The position numbers and the translations under genes were made by a program. Below are positions 46,697 to 55,162 of a stretch of 64,000 nucleotides of DNA, piece after piece (positions within the stretch are counted from its first letter, which is position 1; each line of letters begins with the position of its first letter). This stretch comes from DATARH01 sp963773625 (GTDB taxonomy: Bacteria > Pseudomonadota > Alphaproteobacteria > ATCC43930 > CGMCC-115725): NCBI GenBank assembly GCA_963773625.1, contig CAVZCJ010000016.1:310001-374000 (forward strand). The letters are read 5' to 3'. The notes under the pieces were generated by a model. The model was given only the letters and a program-made list of their open reading frames with translations. It searched no databases and had not been told where the DNA came from.

Positions 46697-47536
46697 ATGA
46701 GCGCGCTTCACGCCATTGCCCTGGCGATCCTGCAAGGGGTCACCGAGCTCTTCCCGATCAGCAGCCTCGGTCACGCGGTGATCGCGCCACGGCTGCTCGG
46801 CTGGCCGATCGACCAGCACTCGCCCGAGTTCTTGCCGTTTGTCGTGGTGTTGCATGTCGGCACCGCGGTGGCGCTCTTGCTCTATTTCTGGCGCGAATGG
46901 TTACAAATCGGGCTTGGCGTCATTGGCGCCGGCGGCCGCGATCCGGCCAATGCGCGGCACGCTTTATGGCTGATTATTGTCGCCACCCTCCCGGCTGTGG
47001 TGATCGGCCTCCTGTTCGAAAAGTTCGTGCGCGGCCTCTTCGCCTCGCCGCTGATCGCCGCGCTGTTCCTCATCGCGAACGGGTTTCTCTTGTTGTTCGG
47101 CGATTGGCTGCGCATCCGCAGCGCGCAGAACCGGCCGATCGAGCCTGCCTCGCTGACCTGGACGGGCGCGCTGGCGATCGGCTTCTGGCAATGCCTCGCG
47201 TTCATCCCCGGCATTTCGCGGTCAGGCGCCGCGATGGTCGGCGGGCTGGTCGCCGGGCTACAGCACGCCGAGGCGGCGCATTTCTCCTTCCTGATCGCGA
47301 CCCCAATCATCTTTGGCGCCGCGGTGTTGGAAGTACCGAAGATGCTGGCCTTGCCGGGTCACGGGATCAGTCTGTTGGCCATCGCTTCGGGCGTGGTCGC
47401 CGGTGTCACCGCCTATCTCAGCATCGCCTTCTTGATGCGCTATTTCCGCCGCCACGATTTCGACGACGCGCTCGTCCCCTTCGCGATCTACTGCTGGGTC
47501 GCCGGCGCCGCAGCGGCGTTCCTATTGCTGATCTAG
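46697..47536 (+). CDS. uppP: Undecaprenyl-diphosphatase
   Basis: 279-residue membrane phosphatase that recycles undecaprenyl pyrophosphate for cell-wall and polysaccharide synthesis and gives bacitracin tolerance. Motifs are LQGVTELFPISSLGHAVIAP (catalytic Glu; LFPISSLGH instead of the commoner FLPVSSxGH) and FIPGISRSGAAMVGGL. Eight hydrophobic segments. It starts 27 bp after the lipoprotein gene. Its TAG overlaps the stop of the convergent isomerase gene (CTAG). Confidence 0.93.
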   Translation: MSALHAIALAILQGVTELFPISSLGHAVIAPRLLGWPIDQHSPEFLPFVVVLHVGTAVALLLYFWREWLQIGLGVIGAGGRDPANARHALWLIIVATLPAVVIGLLFEKFVRGLFASPLIAALFLIANGFLLLFGDWLRIRSAQNRPIEPASLTWTGALAIGFWQCLAFIPGISRSGAAMVGGLVAGLQHAEAAHFSFLIATPIIFGAAVLEVPKMLALPGHGISLLAIASGVVAGVTAYLSIAFLMRYFRRHDFDDALVPFAIYCWVAGAAAAFLLLI

Positions 47537-48181
47537 AATACCCGCCGTGGCACCAATTCGGGCGGCATGGCGCTCTGCCGAAGGTATTGCGCCAGGCAGT
47601 GCATCATCGATTGGTGGATGTCCTCGACGACGCCGTAATTCTCCGCGGCGACATGGAGGTTGACGTCGGCGAGCGGCTTGCTGCGCCCGCCGGCGAACCC
47701 GGTCATCGCGATCGAGCCGACGCCGTTGGCGCGCGCCCACTCGATCGCGCGCACGATATTCTCCGAATTGCCCGGACGAGCTGATCGTGATCAGCACATC
47801 GCCCGGCATCGCCATCGTCCGGAGCGGATAGACGAACACCTCGGCGTATTCGATGTCGTTGGCGATCGCGGTGACCAGCTCCAGCGGGCCGGCGAGGCTG
47901 ACGACTTTCGGTTTGAGGGGGGTGTCGGTTTGCGCGCCTTTCAGCACGTCGCAATGCAGATGGTTGGAGATCGACGCCGAGCCGCCATTGCCGCAGGCAT
48001 AGATGATCCGTCCGGCGCGGATCGCGGCCGCGAGCATTGTCGCCGCGCGGTCGAAGGCGGCGAGGTCGACGCTCTGCCAGGCCCGCACGATCTCGTCGCG
48101 ATAGGCGCCGACATAGGCGCCCGCGCTCGAATAGGTCTGGTCGGGAAAGCTCATCGCGTTGGCCGCTGCCTCGGTTGACAC
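47533..48181 (-). CDS. SIS-domain phosphosugar isomerase (GmhA-like), one apparent frameshift
   Basis: About 215 residues. RIIYACGNGGSASISNHLHCDVLKG and MAMPGDVLITISSSG are GmhA-type SIS motifs; GmhA makes sedoheptulose-7-P isomers for LPS heptose. The frame breaks near 47772 just after SSSG. The expected NSENIVRAIEWARANG follows in the next frame to a stop at 47533. Removing one G from GGG restores it. Starts at GTG 48181 or ATG 48154. Divergent from dapD. The substrate may be another sugar phosphate. Confidence 0.8.
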
Positions 48182-48201
48182 TCGCCGCTTGCCTCTATCA
48201 T
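48175..48201 (+). promoter_or_regulatory. Candidate dapD promoter
   Basis: TTGACA (48175-48180) and TATCAT (48196-48201) separated by 15 bases, about 40 bp before the dapD ATG. The -35 is perfect but the spacer is short, so the -10 could be one or two bases downstream. Confidence 0.4.
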
Positions 48202-48240
48202 GGTTGCCGCCCTCTGTTCAGCCAATTTCCGGATCGCCCC

Positions 48241-49083
48241 ATGACCGCCTCAGACCTCGCCCGCACCATCGACGCCGCCTGGGAGGCTCGCGACACGATC
48301 TCGACCGCGACCAAGGGCGATGTCCGCGACGCGGTCGAGGCGGCGCTCGACGGCATGGATTCGGGCGAATTGCGCGTCGCCGAGCAGTCGGGCGGCAAGT
48401 GGCAAGTGCATCAATGGCTGAAAAAGGCGGTGCTGCTATCGTTCCGCCTCAACGACATGGGCGAGATCGCCGGCGGCCCGGATGCCGCAAAATGGTGGGA
48501 CAAGGTGCCCTCCAAATTCGCCGGCTGGGGGCCGAACCGCTTCCGCGACGCCGGGTTTCGCGCGGTGCCGGGCGCAATCGTCCGCCGCTCGGCCTATATC
48601 GCGCCCAACGTCGTGCTGATGCCGAGCTTTGTGAATGTCGGCGCTTATGTCGGCAGCAACACCATGGTCGACACCTGGGCGACGGTCGGCTCCTGTGCAC
48701 AGGTCGGCAAGAATTGCCATCTCTCGGGCGGGGTCGGGATCGGCGGCGTGCTCGAGCCGCTGCAGGCCGAGCCGGTCATCATCGAAGACGATTGCTTCAT
48801 CGGCGCGCGCAGCGAGGTCGTCGAAGGCGTCATCGTCGAGAAGGGCGCGGTGCTGGCGATGGGCACTTTCATCAGCTCGACCACCAAGATCGTCAACCGC
48901 GACACCGGCGAGATCATCACCGGCCGAGTGCCGTCGTACTCGGTCGTCGTGCCAGGGTCACTGCCGGGCAAGCCACTGCCGAACGGCCAACCGGGCCCCA
49001 GCCTCTACTGCGCGGTCATCGTAAAGACCGTTGACGAGCAGACCCGCGCCAAGACTGCGATCAACGAGCTGTTGCGCGACTAG
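48241..49083 (+). CDS. dapD: Tetrahydrodipicolinate N-succinyltransferase
   Basis: 280 residues; adds succinyl to tetrahydrodipicolinate in lysine/DAP synthesis. The N-terminal helical part (WQVHQWLKKAVLLSFRLND) is followed by left-handed beta-helix hexapeptide repeats (SFVNVGAYVGSNTMVDTWAT, GVGIGGVLEPLQAEPVIIED) and the conserved ARSEVVEGVIVEKGAVLAMG. Full family length. dapE follows after 2 bp, so the succinylase pathway is encoded here. Confidence 0.97.
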   Translation: MTASDLARTIDAAWEARDTISTATKGDVRDAVEAALDGMDSGELRVAEQSGGKWQVHQWLKKAVLLSFRLNDMGEIAGGPDAAKWWDKVPSKFAGWGPNRFRDAGFRAVPGAIVRRSAYIAPNVVLMPSFVNVGAYVGSNTMVDTWATVGSCAQVGKNCHLSGGVGIGGVLEPLQAEPVIIEDDCFIGARSEVVEGVIVEKGAVLAMGTFISSTTKIVNRDTGEIITGRVPSYSVVVPGSLPGKPLPNGQPGPSLYCAVIVKTVDEQTRAKTAINELLRD

Positions 49084-49085
49084 AC

Positions 49086-50240
49086 ATGGGCGCGGTCGAT
49101 CCGGCTCTTCTCGCGGCGGAGCTGATCCGCCGGCCGAGCGTCACTCCCAAGGACGAAGGTGCGCTCGACATCGTCGCGCGCACCTTGGAAGGATTGGGCT
49201 TCACGTGCCACCGGCTCACCTTCGAGGCCCCCGGAACCGACCCGATTGCCAACCTCTATGCGCGCAAGGGTACGGGGAGCCCCAATCTTTGCTTCGCCGG
49301 GCATACCGACGTGGTGCCGGTCGGCGCGGCCGACCAGTGGTCGTTCGACCCGTTTGCCGCGGTGCTCAAGGACGGCGTCCTGTGCGGGCGCGGCGCGGTT
49401 GACATGAAGGGCGCCATCGCCGCCTTTGTTTCGGCCGCCGAGGCGTTTCTCGCCAAGCGCGGCGCAAGCTTCGCTGGCTCGATCAGTTTCCTCATCACCG
49501 GCGATGAGGAAGGCGTCGCGATCAACGGCACGCGGAAGGTGCTCGACTGGCTCGCCCGGCGCGGCGAGACCATCGATGCCTGCGTCGTCGGCGAACCGAC
49601 ATCGGCGGCCCAGCTCGGCGACATGATCAAGATCGGCCGCCGCGGCAGCATGAGCGGCCGTATTATCGTCGAGGGCGTGCAAGGCCACGTCGCCTACCCG
49701 CATCTCGCCGACAATGCCGCGCATCGGCTCGTCGCGTTGCTCTCCGGTCTCATCGTTCGTACGCTCGACGACGGCACCGCACATTTTCAGAAATCGGGGC
49801 TCCAGGTCACGACGATCGACATCGGCAACCCGGTGACCAACATCATCCCCGGTACAGCCAGGGCCACATTCAATATTCGCTTCAACGATCTGTGGACGAG
49901 CGACAAGCTCAAGGCCTGGGTTAAGGATGCACTCGATGCGGTCGATCCCGCCTACAAGATCACCTGGGAGGTGAGCGGCGAGTCATTCCTGGTCCCTCCC
50001 GGCAAGGTCAGCGATTGCCTCACCGGCGCGATCCATGCCGTCACGGGGCTGGAGCCCGAGCTCAGCACCACCGGCGGCACATCGGATGCGCGCTTCATCC
50101 ACAGACACTGCCCGGTCGCCGAATTCGGCCTGGTCAGCCAGACCATGCACAAGGTCGATGAGCGCGTCGATGTCGCCGACATCCATCGGCTGGCGGCGAT
50201 CTACGGCAGTTTCCTCGACCGTTTCTTCGGTAACGCCTAG
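49086..50240 (+). CDS. dapE: Succinyl-diaminopimelate desuccinylase
   Basis: 384-residue M20 zinc enzyme; releases LL-DAP and succinate. Motifs are FAGHTDVVP (zinc His-x-Asp), GRGAVDMKGAIAAF, ITGDEEGVAINGT (catalytic Glu and metal Glu), the dimerisation domain RRGSMSGRIIVEGVQGHVAYPH, and TGGTSDARFI near the end. ATG 49086 directly after dapD. Operon with dapD and the membrane protein following. Confidence 0.96.
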   Translation: MGAVDPALLAAELIRRPSVTPKDEGALDIVARTLEGLGFTCHRLTFEAPGTDPIANLYARKGTGSPNLCFAGHTDVVPVGAADQWSFDPFAAVLKDGVLCGRGAVDMKGAIAAFVSAAEAFLAKRGASFAGSISFLITGDEEGVAINGTRKVLDWLARRGETIDACVVGEPTSAAQLGDMIKIGRRGSMSGRIIVEGVQGHVAYPHLADNAAHRLVALLSGLIVRTLDDGTAHFQKSGLQVTTIDIGNPVTNIIPGTARATFNIRFNDLWTSDKLKAWVKDALDAVDPAYKITWEVSGESFLVPPGKVSDCLTGAIHAVTGLEPELSTTGGTSDARFIHRHCPVAEFGLVSQTMHKVDERVDVADIHRLAAIYGSFLDRFFGNA

Positions 50241-50246
50241 AGCGAC

Positions 50247-50825
50247 ATGAATGCTGCCCTGGCTGAGGCATGGTTGGCTCTTGCCGGCACGCTGCGGCTG
50301 GTGCGCGGCGACCCCGGCGGGATGGCCTGCTTCGACACATCTATCGGCGGCTTCTGGCGTTCTTTCCGCGCCGCGCTGTTGTGCTACCCATTCTATATCA
50401 TTTTGCTGAGCTTTCCGATCCGGCTCGGCGATGGGCCCATCATCGAGGTCGATGCCAGCCGATTTTATGCGGTTGAGACGATCCATTTCGTGATCTCGTG
50501 GGTCGCCTATCCGCTGGTTGTGCTGCCGATCGCCGACTTCTTCGGACGTGGCGATCGCTTTCTGGCGTTCATGACCGCCTACAACTGGTGTCAGGTACCG
50601 CAGACGGTCATATTCGCGGCAATCGCGCTGCTGGGTGGCGCCGGCGTACTTTCGGCTCACGCGATGCTCAGCGTCGATCTCATCCTCGGCATCGCGGCGC
50701 TCGTCTACGAGTGGTACGTCGCCCGCGTCGGGCTTGCGGTTACCGGTCCGAGAGCAGCCCTCGTCATCGTAGCCGACGTGGTTCTCGCCATCGTGCTGAG
50801 TCACATCAGCCGGGCGATCTACTGA
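50247..50825 (+). CDS. Conserved membrane protein next to dapE
   Basis: 192 residues with five hydrophobic segments (for example FYIILLSFPIRL, HFVISWVAYPLVVLPIADFF, GVLSAHAMLSVDLILGIAALV). It looks like a short Yip1-type membrane protein. Its position 6 bp after dapE and opposite truA is common in alphaproteobacteria. Its end overlaps truA by 7 bp. Function unknown. Confidence 0.78.
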   Translation: MNAALAEAWLALAGTLRLVRGDPGGMACFDTSIGGFWRSFRAALLCYPFYIILLSFPIRLGDGPIIEVDASRFYAVETIHFVISWVAYPLVVLPIADFFGRGDRFLAFMTAYNWCQVPQTVIFAAIALLGGAGVLSAHAMLSVDLILGIAALVYEWYVARVGLAVTGPRAALVIVADVVLAIVLSHISRAIY

Positions 50826-51562
50826 CGGTATCTGACCTCGGCGAGGTAGAGCCCCTCGGGCGGCGCAGTCGGGCCGCCGGCGCGGCGATCGCGCGCGGCG
50901 AGAGCCCTGGCGACGTCGTCGGGGCTCCACTGGCCTAGCCCGACCAGCTTCAAGGTACCGGCGAGGTTGCGCACCTGATGGTGCAGAAACGAGCGCGCCC
51001 GCGCCTCGATGTGGATTTCATCGCCGTCGCGACTCACCTCTAGCACGTCGAGCGTCTTCACCGGCGATTTCGCCTGGCACAGCGAGTTGCGGAAAGTCGA
51101 GAAGTCGTGTTTGCCGATGAGGTGGCGCGCCCCGGCCTGCATCGCCGCGAGGTCGAGCGGTGGCGCGACGTGCCACACCCGCATCCGGTCGAGCACCGGC
51201 GGCGGCCGGCGGTTGAGGATGCGGTAGCGGTAGACCCGCCCGATCGCCGAGCGGCGCGCGTCGAAATCGGCTGCCACCGCCTCTGCCGCCAGCACGCTGA
51301 TCGGCGTCGGCCGTAAGAAGTGGTTGAGCGCGCTGCGGATCGTGTCTTCCGGATATGCGCGAGCGAGATCGACATGCGCCACCTGCGCCAGCGCGTGGAC
51401 GCCCGCATCGGTGCGGCCCGCGCCATGCACCGTGACTCTCTCGTCGCAAAACAGCGCCACCGCGTCTTCGAGCGCCGCTTGCACCGAGAGCCCGTTCGGC
51501 TGGCGCTGCCAGCCGACGAGCCCGGTGCCGTCATATTCGATGGTTAGCTTGTAGCGTGGCAC
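50819..51562 (-). CDS. truA: tRNA pseudouridine(38-40) synthase
   Basis: 247 residues; modifies the anticodon arm. PRYKLTIEYDGTGLVGWQRQP at the N-terminus, HGAGRTDAGVHALAQVAH (catalytic Asp in GRTDAGVHA) and RSFLHHQVRNLAGTL are classic TruA motifs. The likely GTG at 51562 overlaps the fmt 3' end by 19 bp, implying coupling in a def-fmt-truA operon. Confidence 0.95.
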   Translation of the reverse strand: MPRYKLTIEYDGTGLVGWQRQPNGLSVQAALEDAVALFCDERVTVHGAGRTDAGVHALAQVAHVDLARAYPEDTIRSALNHFLRPTPISVLAAEAVAADFDARRSAIGRVYRYRILNRRPPPVLDRMRVWHVAPPLDLAAMQAGARHLIGKHDFSTFRNSLCQAKSPVKTLDVLEVSRDGDEIHIEARARSFLHHQVRNLAGTLKLVGLGQWSPDDVARALAARDRRAGGPTAPPEGLYLAEVRYRQ

Positions 51563-52479
51563 GGCAGCACCGTTCCGGGCGGGATCGCAAAGCCGCGCAG
51601 CAAATCGGCGGCATCCATAGCGCCGCGGCCGGCGCGCTGCAGCCGGGTCGGGCGCAGCGTGCCGTCGCCGCAGGCGATCGTCAGGCGCTCGTCGAGAACC
51701 GTGCCCGGCGACCCGCTGCCAGGGTCGACCTTGGCGGCAAGCACGCGGATGCGCTCGTCGCCCAGCTGAAAGTACGCGCCGGGCCACGGGTCGAACGCGC
51801 GAACCTGCCGTTCGAGCCGCACGGCGGGCAGCCGCCAGTCAAGCCACGCCTCGTCGCGGCTCAGCTTCTTCGCATAAGTCACACCCGCCTGCGGCTGCGG
51901 CCGCGGCGTCAATGTGTCGAGCCGGCCGAGCGCGTCGACGATCAGCTTGCCGCCAAGCGCGGCCAGCGTTTCGGTCAGGCCGCCGGCGGTGGTCTGCGGT
52001 CCGATCGGCACCGCCTCCTGCAGCAACATCGCGCCGGTATCTAGCCCTTGATCCATCTGCATGATGGTGACCCCGGTCTCGCGGTCGCCTTCGAGGATCG
52101 CGCGCTGGATCGGCGCCGCGCCGCGCCAGCGCGGGAGGAGCGAGGCATGGACGTTGAGACAGCCGTGACGGGGCGCCTCCAGGATCGGCTTCGGCAGGAT
52201 CAAACCATAGGCCGCGACCACCGCGACATCGGCCTCGAGCGCGGCGAAGTCATCCTGCGCGCCAGGATCGCGCAAATTTGTCGGGCAGCACACCGCGATC
52301 CCGTGCCGCTCGGCCAGCGCTTGCACGGGCGAGGGCTGCAAGCGATGCCCGCGCCCCGCCGGGCGCGGCGGCTGCGAATAGACCGCCTTCACCCGGTGCC
52401 CGGCGGCGATCAACGCGGCAAGGATCGTCGCGGCGAAATCCGGCGTCCCCATGAAGACGAGATTGCGCGGCGTTGTCAT
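51544..52479 (-). CDS. fmt: Methionyl-tRNA formyltransferase
   Basis: 311 residues; formylates initiator tRNA. LVFMGTPDFAATILAALI, SLLPRWRGAAPIQRAILEGD (catalytic region with conserved S-L-L-P-x-W-R-G-A-A-P-I) and GVTIMQMDQGLDTGAML are diagnostic. The C-terminal OB-type domain is present. ATG 52479, 18 bp after def, which later removes the formyl group. Confidence 0.96.
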   Translation of the reverse strand: MTTPRNLVFMGTPDFAATILAALIAAGHRVKAVYSQPPRPAGRGHRLQPSPVQALAERHGIAVCCPTNLRDPGAQDDFAALEADVAVVAAYGLILPKPILEAPRHGCLNVHASLLPRWRGAAPIQRAILEGDRETGVTIMQMDQGLDTGAMLLQEAVPIGPQTTAGGLTETLAALGGKLIVDALGRLDTLTPRPQPQAGVTYAKKLSRDEAWLDWRLPAVRLERQVRAFDPWPGAYFQLGDERIRVLAAKVDPGSGSPGTVLDERLTIACGDGTLRPTRLQRAGRGAMDAADLLRGFAIPPGTVLPCHATS

Positions 52480-52497
52480 GCCGCTATCTGAGAACGC

Positions 52498-53022
52498 CTA
52501 AGCCGGCGCCAAGACGCGGCTGCGCTTGGCTTTCTGCAGCTTGCGCAGGATCATCCCGCGCTTCAGCGCCGAGATATGGTCGACGAACAGCACCCCGTCG
52601 AGGTGATCGATCTCGTGCTGGATGCAGGTCGCCAGCAGCCCCTTCGCCTCGACCTCGCGGATTTCGTTTTCCTCATCGAGATAGCGAAAACGGATCTCGG
52701 CGGCGCGACTGACATCGGCGTAATGCTCGGGCACCGACAGACAGCCCTCGTTGGCGACCGTCTTTTCCTCCGAACGCCACAGGATTTCCGGGTTTGCGAT
52801 CCGCATCGGCTTTGGCTTTTCGCCTTCGCGCGCGACATCGACGACGATGATTCGCAGGGCCTCGCCGATCTGCGGCGCGGCGAGCCCGACCCCGATCGAG
52901 CCGTACATCGTCTCCAGCATGTCGTCCATCAGGCGGCGCACGGTGGCGTCGACTTTCTCCACCGCCTTCGCCTTCACCTTGAGGCGCGGGTCGGGCGCGG
53001 TAATGATCGCCAGAGCAGCCAT
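52498..53022 (-). CDS. def: Peptide deformylase
   Basis: 174 residues; removes the N-formyl group from nascent proteins. Three metal/active-site motifs are present: GVGLAAPQIG, EGCLSVPEHYA (Cys ligand) and CIQHEIDHLDG (HExxH). Typical length. Start ATG 53022. First gene of def-fmt-truA; the luciferase-like gene upstream is 60 bp away and may be independent. Confidence 0.97.
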   Translation of the reverse strand: MAALAIITAPDPRLKVKAKAVEKVDATVRRLMDDMLETMYGSIGVGLAAPQIGEALRIIVVDVAREGEKPKPMRIANPEILWRSEEKTVANEGCLSVPEHYADVSRAAEIRFRYLDEENEIREVEAKGLLATCIQHEIDHLDGVLFVDHISALKRGMILRKLQKAKRSRVLAPA

Positions 53023-53082
53023 TTAGCCTAGGTAATCTGCCCCGCCGGAGCCGTCAATATCGGCGCGGTGGGCCGCGCTTCG

Positions 53083-53904
53083 TCAGAGCGCGTCGCGCAG
53101 CCGCGCCAGATCGTCGAGCCCGTCGGGGCGCACCATGCACAGCACATCGTCGAAGCCGACGGCGCGGATGCGCTTCAGCCGGTCGAGCGCCTCCGCGGCG
53201 CTGGTGATCTGCATCGTTGCTCGCCCGGCCAGCGGCATGTCGCCGATATTGCCCTGTAGCTCGACGATCACGTTCGACAGCACCGCGCGCTTGCCGCCGG
53301 CGTCGCGGTAGAACTGGACGCCCTTTTCGAGCTCCTCCGGCTGGCTATAGAGGCCCGAGGCGATCCAGCCGGCGCAGCGCTCGGCGGCATAGACGATCCA
53401 GCGCTTGTTGCGCCAGGCGCCGAGCATCAGATGCGGCCCGCCCTCGGTGCCCGGCCAGGGCGTCAGCGTCCCGCCGGCCAGCGGTGCACCCTTCCAGGAT
53501 TCTCGCATGATTTCGAGCGACGTCATCAATGTCTTGAAGCGCGCGTCGTAATCCTCGCCGACCAGGTCGAAATCGGCCTTGGTCGAGCCGCAGCCAAGGC
53601 CGAGCATCAGCCGGTCGCCGAGCAGCGCGTGCAGAGACTCGCATCGGTGCGCCAATTCGACGGGGTGCCGCACCGGCACTTGCAGGACGCAAGTGCCGAT
53701 TTCGACCCGCTTGGTGACGGCGGCGGCGACGCTCATCAGCACAATCGGGTCCATCGTCGGGCGGCCGCGGCCGAACGAGTTCGTCATCCACAGCCCGTGG
53801 AAGCCGCGTTCCTCGACCCCGCGCGCGAACTCGGCGAAGCGGTCGAGCGTATGCCCGGCGATCTCCGGGTCTCCGCGGATCACATTGACGACATGCACTC
53901 TCAT
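53083..53904 (-). CDS. Luciferase-like (LLM) flavin/F420 oxidoreductase
   Basis: 273-residue TIM-barrel oxidoreductase. FAEFARGVEERGFHGLWMTNSF, LMSVAAAVTKRVEIGTCVLQVPVRHPVELAH and DRLMLGLGCGSTKADFDLVGEDY are typical of LLM-class F420/FMN enzymes; the last replaces the usual R-x-x-LGVGSG. Reaction unknown. It follows the M20 hydrolase by 16 bp, so probably the last gene of a catabolic cluster. Confidence 0.85.
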   Translation of the reverse strand: MRVHVVNVIRGDPEIAGHTLDRFAEFARGVEERGFHGLWMTNSFGRGRPTMDPIVLMSVAAAVTKRVEIGTCVLQVPVRHPVELAHRCESLHALLGDRLMLGLGCGSTKADFDLVGEDYDARFKTLMTSLEIMRESWKGAPLAGGTLTPWPGTEGGPHLMLGAWRNKRWIVYAAERCAGWIASGLYSQPEELEKGVQFYRDAGGKRAVLSNVIVELQGNIGDMPLAGRATMQITSAAEALDRLKRIRAVGFDDVLCMVRPDGLDDLARLRDAL

Positions 53905-53920
53905 GTTTTGTCCCTACTTG

Positions 53921-55093
53921 CTATTCGGTTTTTTCGAGGAAGCGCTCGGCCAGGCGCACGAAAAAGCTGACGCCATAGGGGAGCGCGGTGTCATTGAAAT
54001 CGTACTTGGCGTTGTGCAGGAAACAGCCGCCTTCGCCCGGTCCGTTGCCGAGCCACAGCATCGCCCCCGGCACCGCTTGCAGCATGTAGGAGAAATCCTC
54101 GCCGCCCAGGGTCGGCGGGACGGTGCGGCTGACATTGGCGTCGCCGCATACTTCCGCGGCGACATCGGCCGCGAAGTACGTCTCGTCCTCATGGTTGATC
54201 GTCGGCGGGTAGCCGCGCCGGTAGTCGAGCGCCGCGTCGCCGCCGAACGCCGCGGCGGTGCCGCGCACGACCTCGCCCATGCGCCGCTGGATCAAATCCT
54301 GCGTGTCGGTTCGGAACGTCCGCACCGTGCCGCCGATCACCACCTCGTCGGGGATCACGTTGAAGGCCGAGCCGCCGCGCATAAAGCCGACGCTGACGAC
54401 GCAGGAATCGACCGGATCGACATTGCGTCCGGGGATGGTCTGCAGCGCCAGCACCACATGCGAGGCGATGATGAACGGGTCGTTGCCGCTATGCGGGTGC
54501 GCGGCATGGGTGCCCTTGCCGGTGACCTTGATCTCGAAGCGGTCGGTCGCGGCGAGCAGCGCGCCGGGCCGGGTGCCCATGCTGCCGACCGGCATCCCCG
54601 GCCGGTTGTGCATCGCGAACACGGCGTCGCAGGGGAATTTCTCGAACAGGCCCTGCTGCACCATCACCCGCCCACCGCCGTGACCTTCCTCGCCCGGCTG
54701 GAAGATGAAATGCACCGTGCCGTCGAAATTCCGGGTCTTAGCGAGGTATTTGGCGGCGCCCAGCAGCATCGTCGTGTGCCCGTCATGGCCGCACGCATGC
54801 ATCTTGCCGTCATGCGTCGAGCGGTGAGCGAACTTGTTCAGCTCCTGCATCGGCAGGCAGTCCATGTCGGCCCGCAGCCCGATCGCGCGCAGCGAGTTGC
54901 CCTTGCGGATGGTGCCGACAACCCCGGTTGTCGCCAGCCCGCGATGCACCTCGCAGCCATATTCCTTCAGCTTCGCTGCGACGATGTCGGCGGTGCGCTC
55001 CTCCTCGAACCCGAGCTCGGGATGGGCGTGGATGTCGTGGCGGATCCGGGTTAGCTCGTCGAGGCTTTCCATCGCCTCGGGGAGGATCGGCAT
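53921..55093 (-). CDS. M20D amidohydrolase (hippurate/indole-acetyl-amino-acid hydrolase-like)
   Basis: 390 residues. RHDIHAHPELGFEEERTADIV, GLRADMDCLPMQE, MHACGHDGHTTMLLGAAKYL (zinc Cys/His), FIFQPGEEGHGGGRVM (catalytic Glu) and TLGGEDFSYMLQ are M20D signatures. It removes acyl groups from amino acids or similar amides. ATG 55093. Sits between an S9 peptidase and the LLM oxidoreductase, suggesting use of N-acyl or peptide compounds. Confidence 0.9.
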   Translation of the reverse strand: MPILPEAMESLDELTRIRHDIHAHPELGFEEERTADIVAAKLKEYGCEVHRGLATTGVVGTIRKGNSLRAIGLRADMDCLPMQELNKFAHRSTHDGKMHACGHDGHTTMLLGAAKYLAKTRNFDGTVHFIFQPGEEGHGGGRVMVQQGLFEKFPCDAVFAMHNRPGMPVGSMGTRPGALLAATDRFEIKVTGKGTHAAHPHSGNDPFIIASHVVLALQTIPGRNVDPVDSCVVSVGFMRGGSAFNVIPDEVVIGGTVRTFRTDTQDLIQRRMGEVVRGTAAAFGGDAALDYRRGYPPTINHEDETYFAADVAAEVCGDANVSRTVPPTLGGEDFSYMLQAVPGAMLWLGNGPGEGGCFLHNAKYDFNDTALPYGVSFFVRLAERFLEKTE

Positions 55094-55162
55094 GGCGGCT
55101 CCGATTAGGTCAGCAGCAGCGCCGCACCATAGCGGCTTCGCGCCGCTACGGCCAAGGCCGGA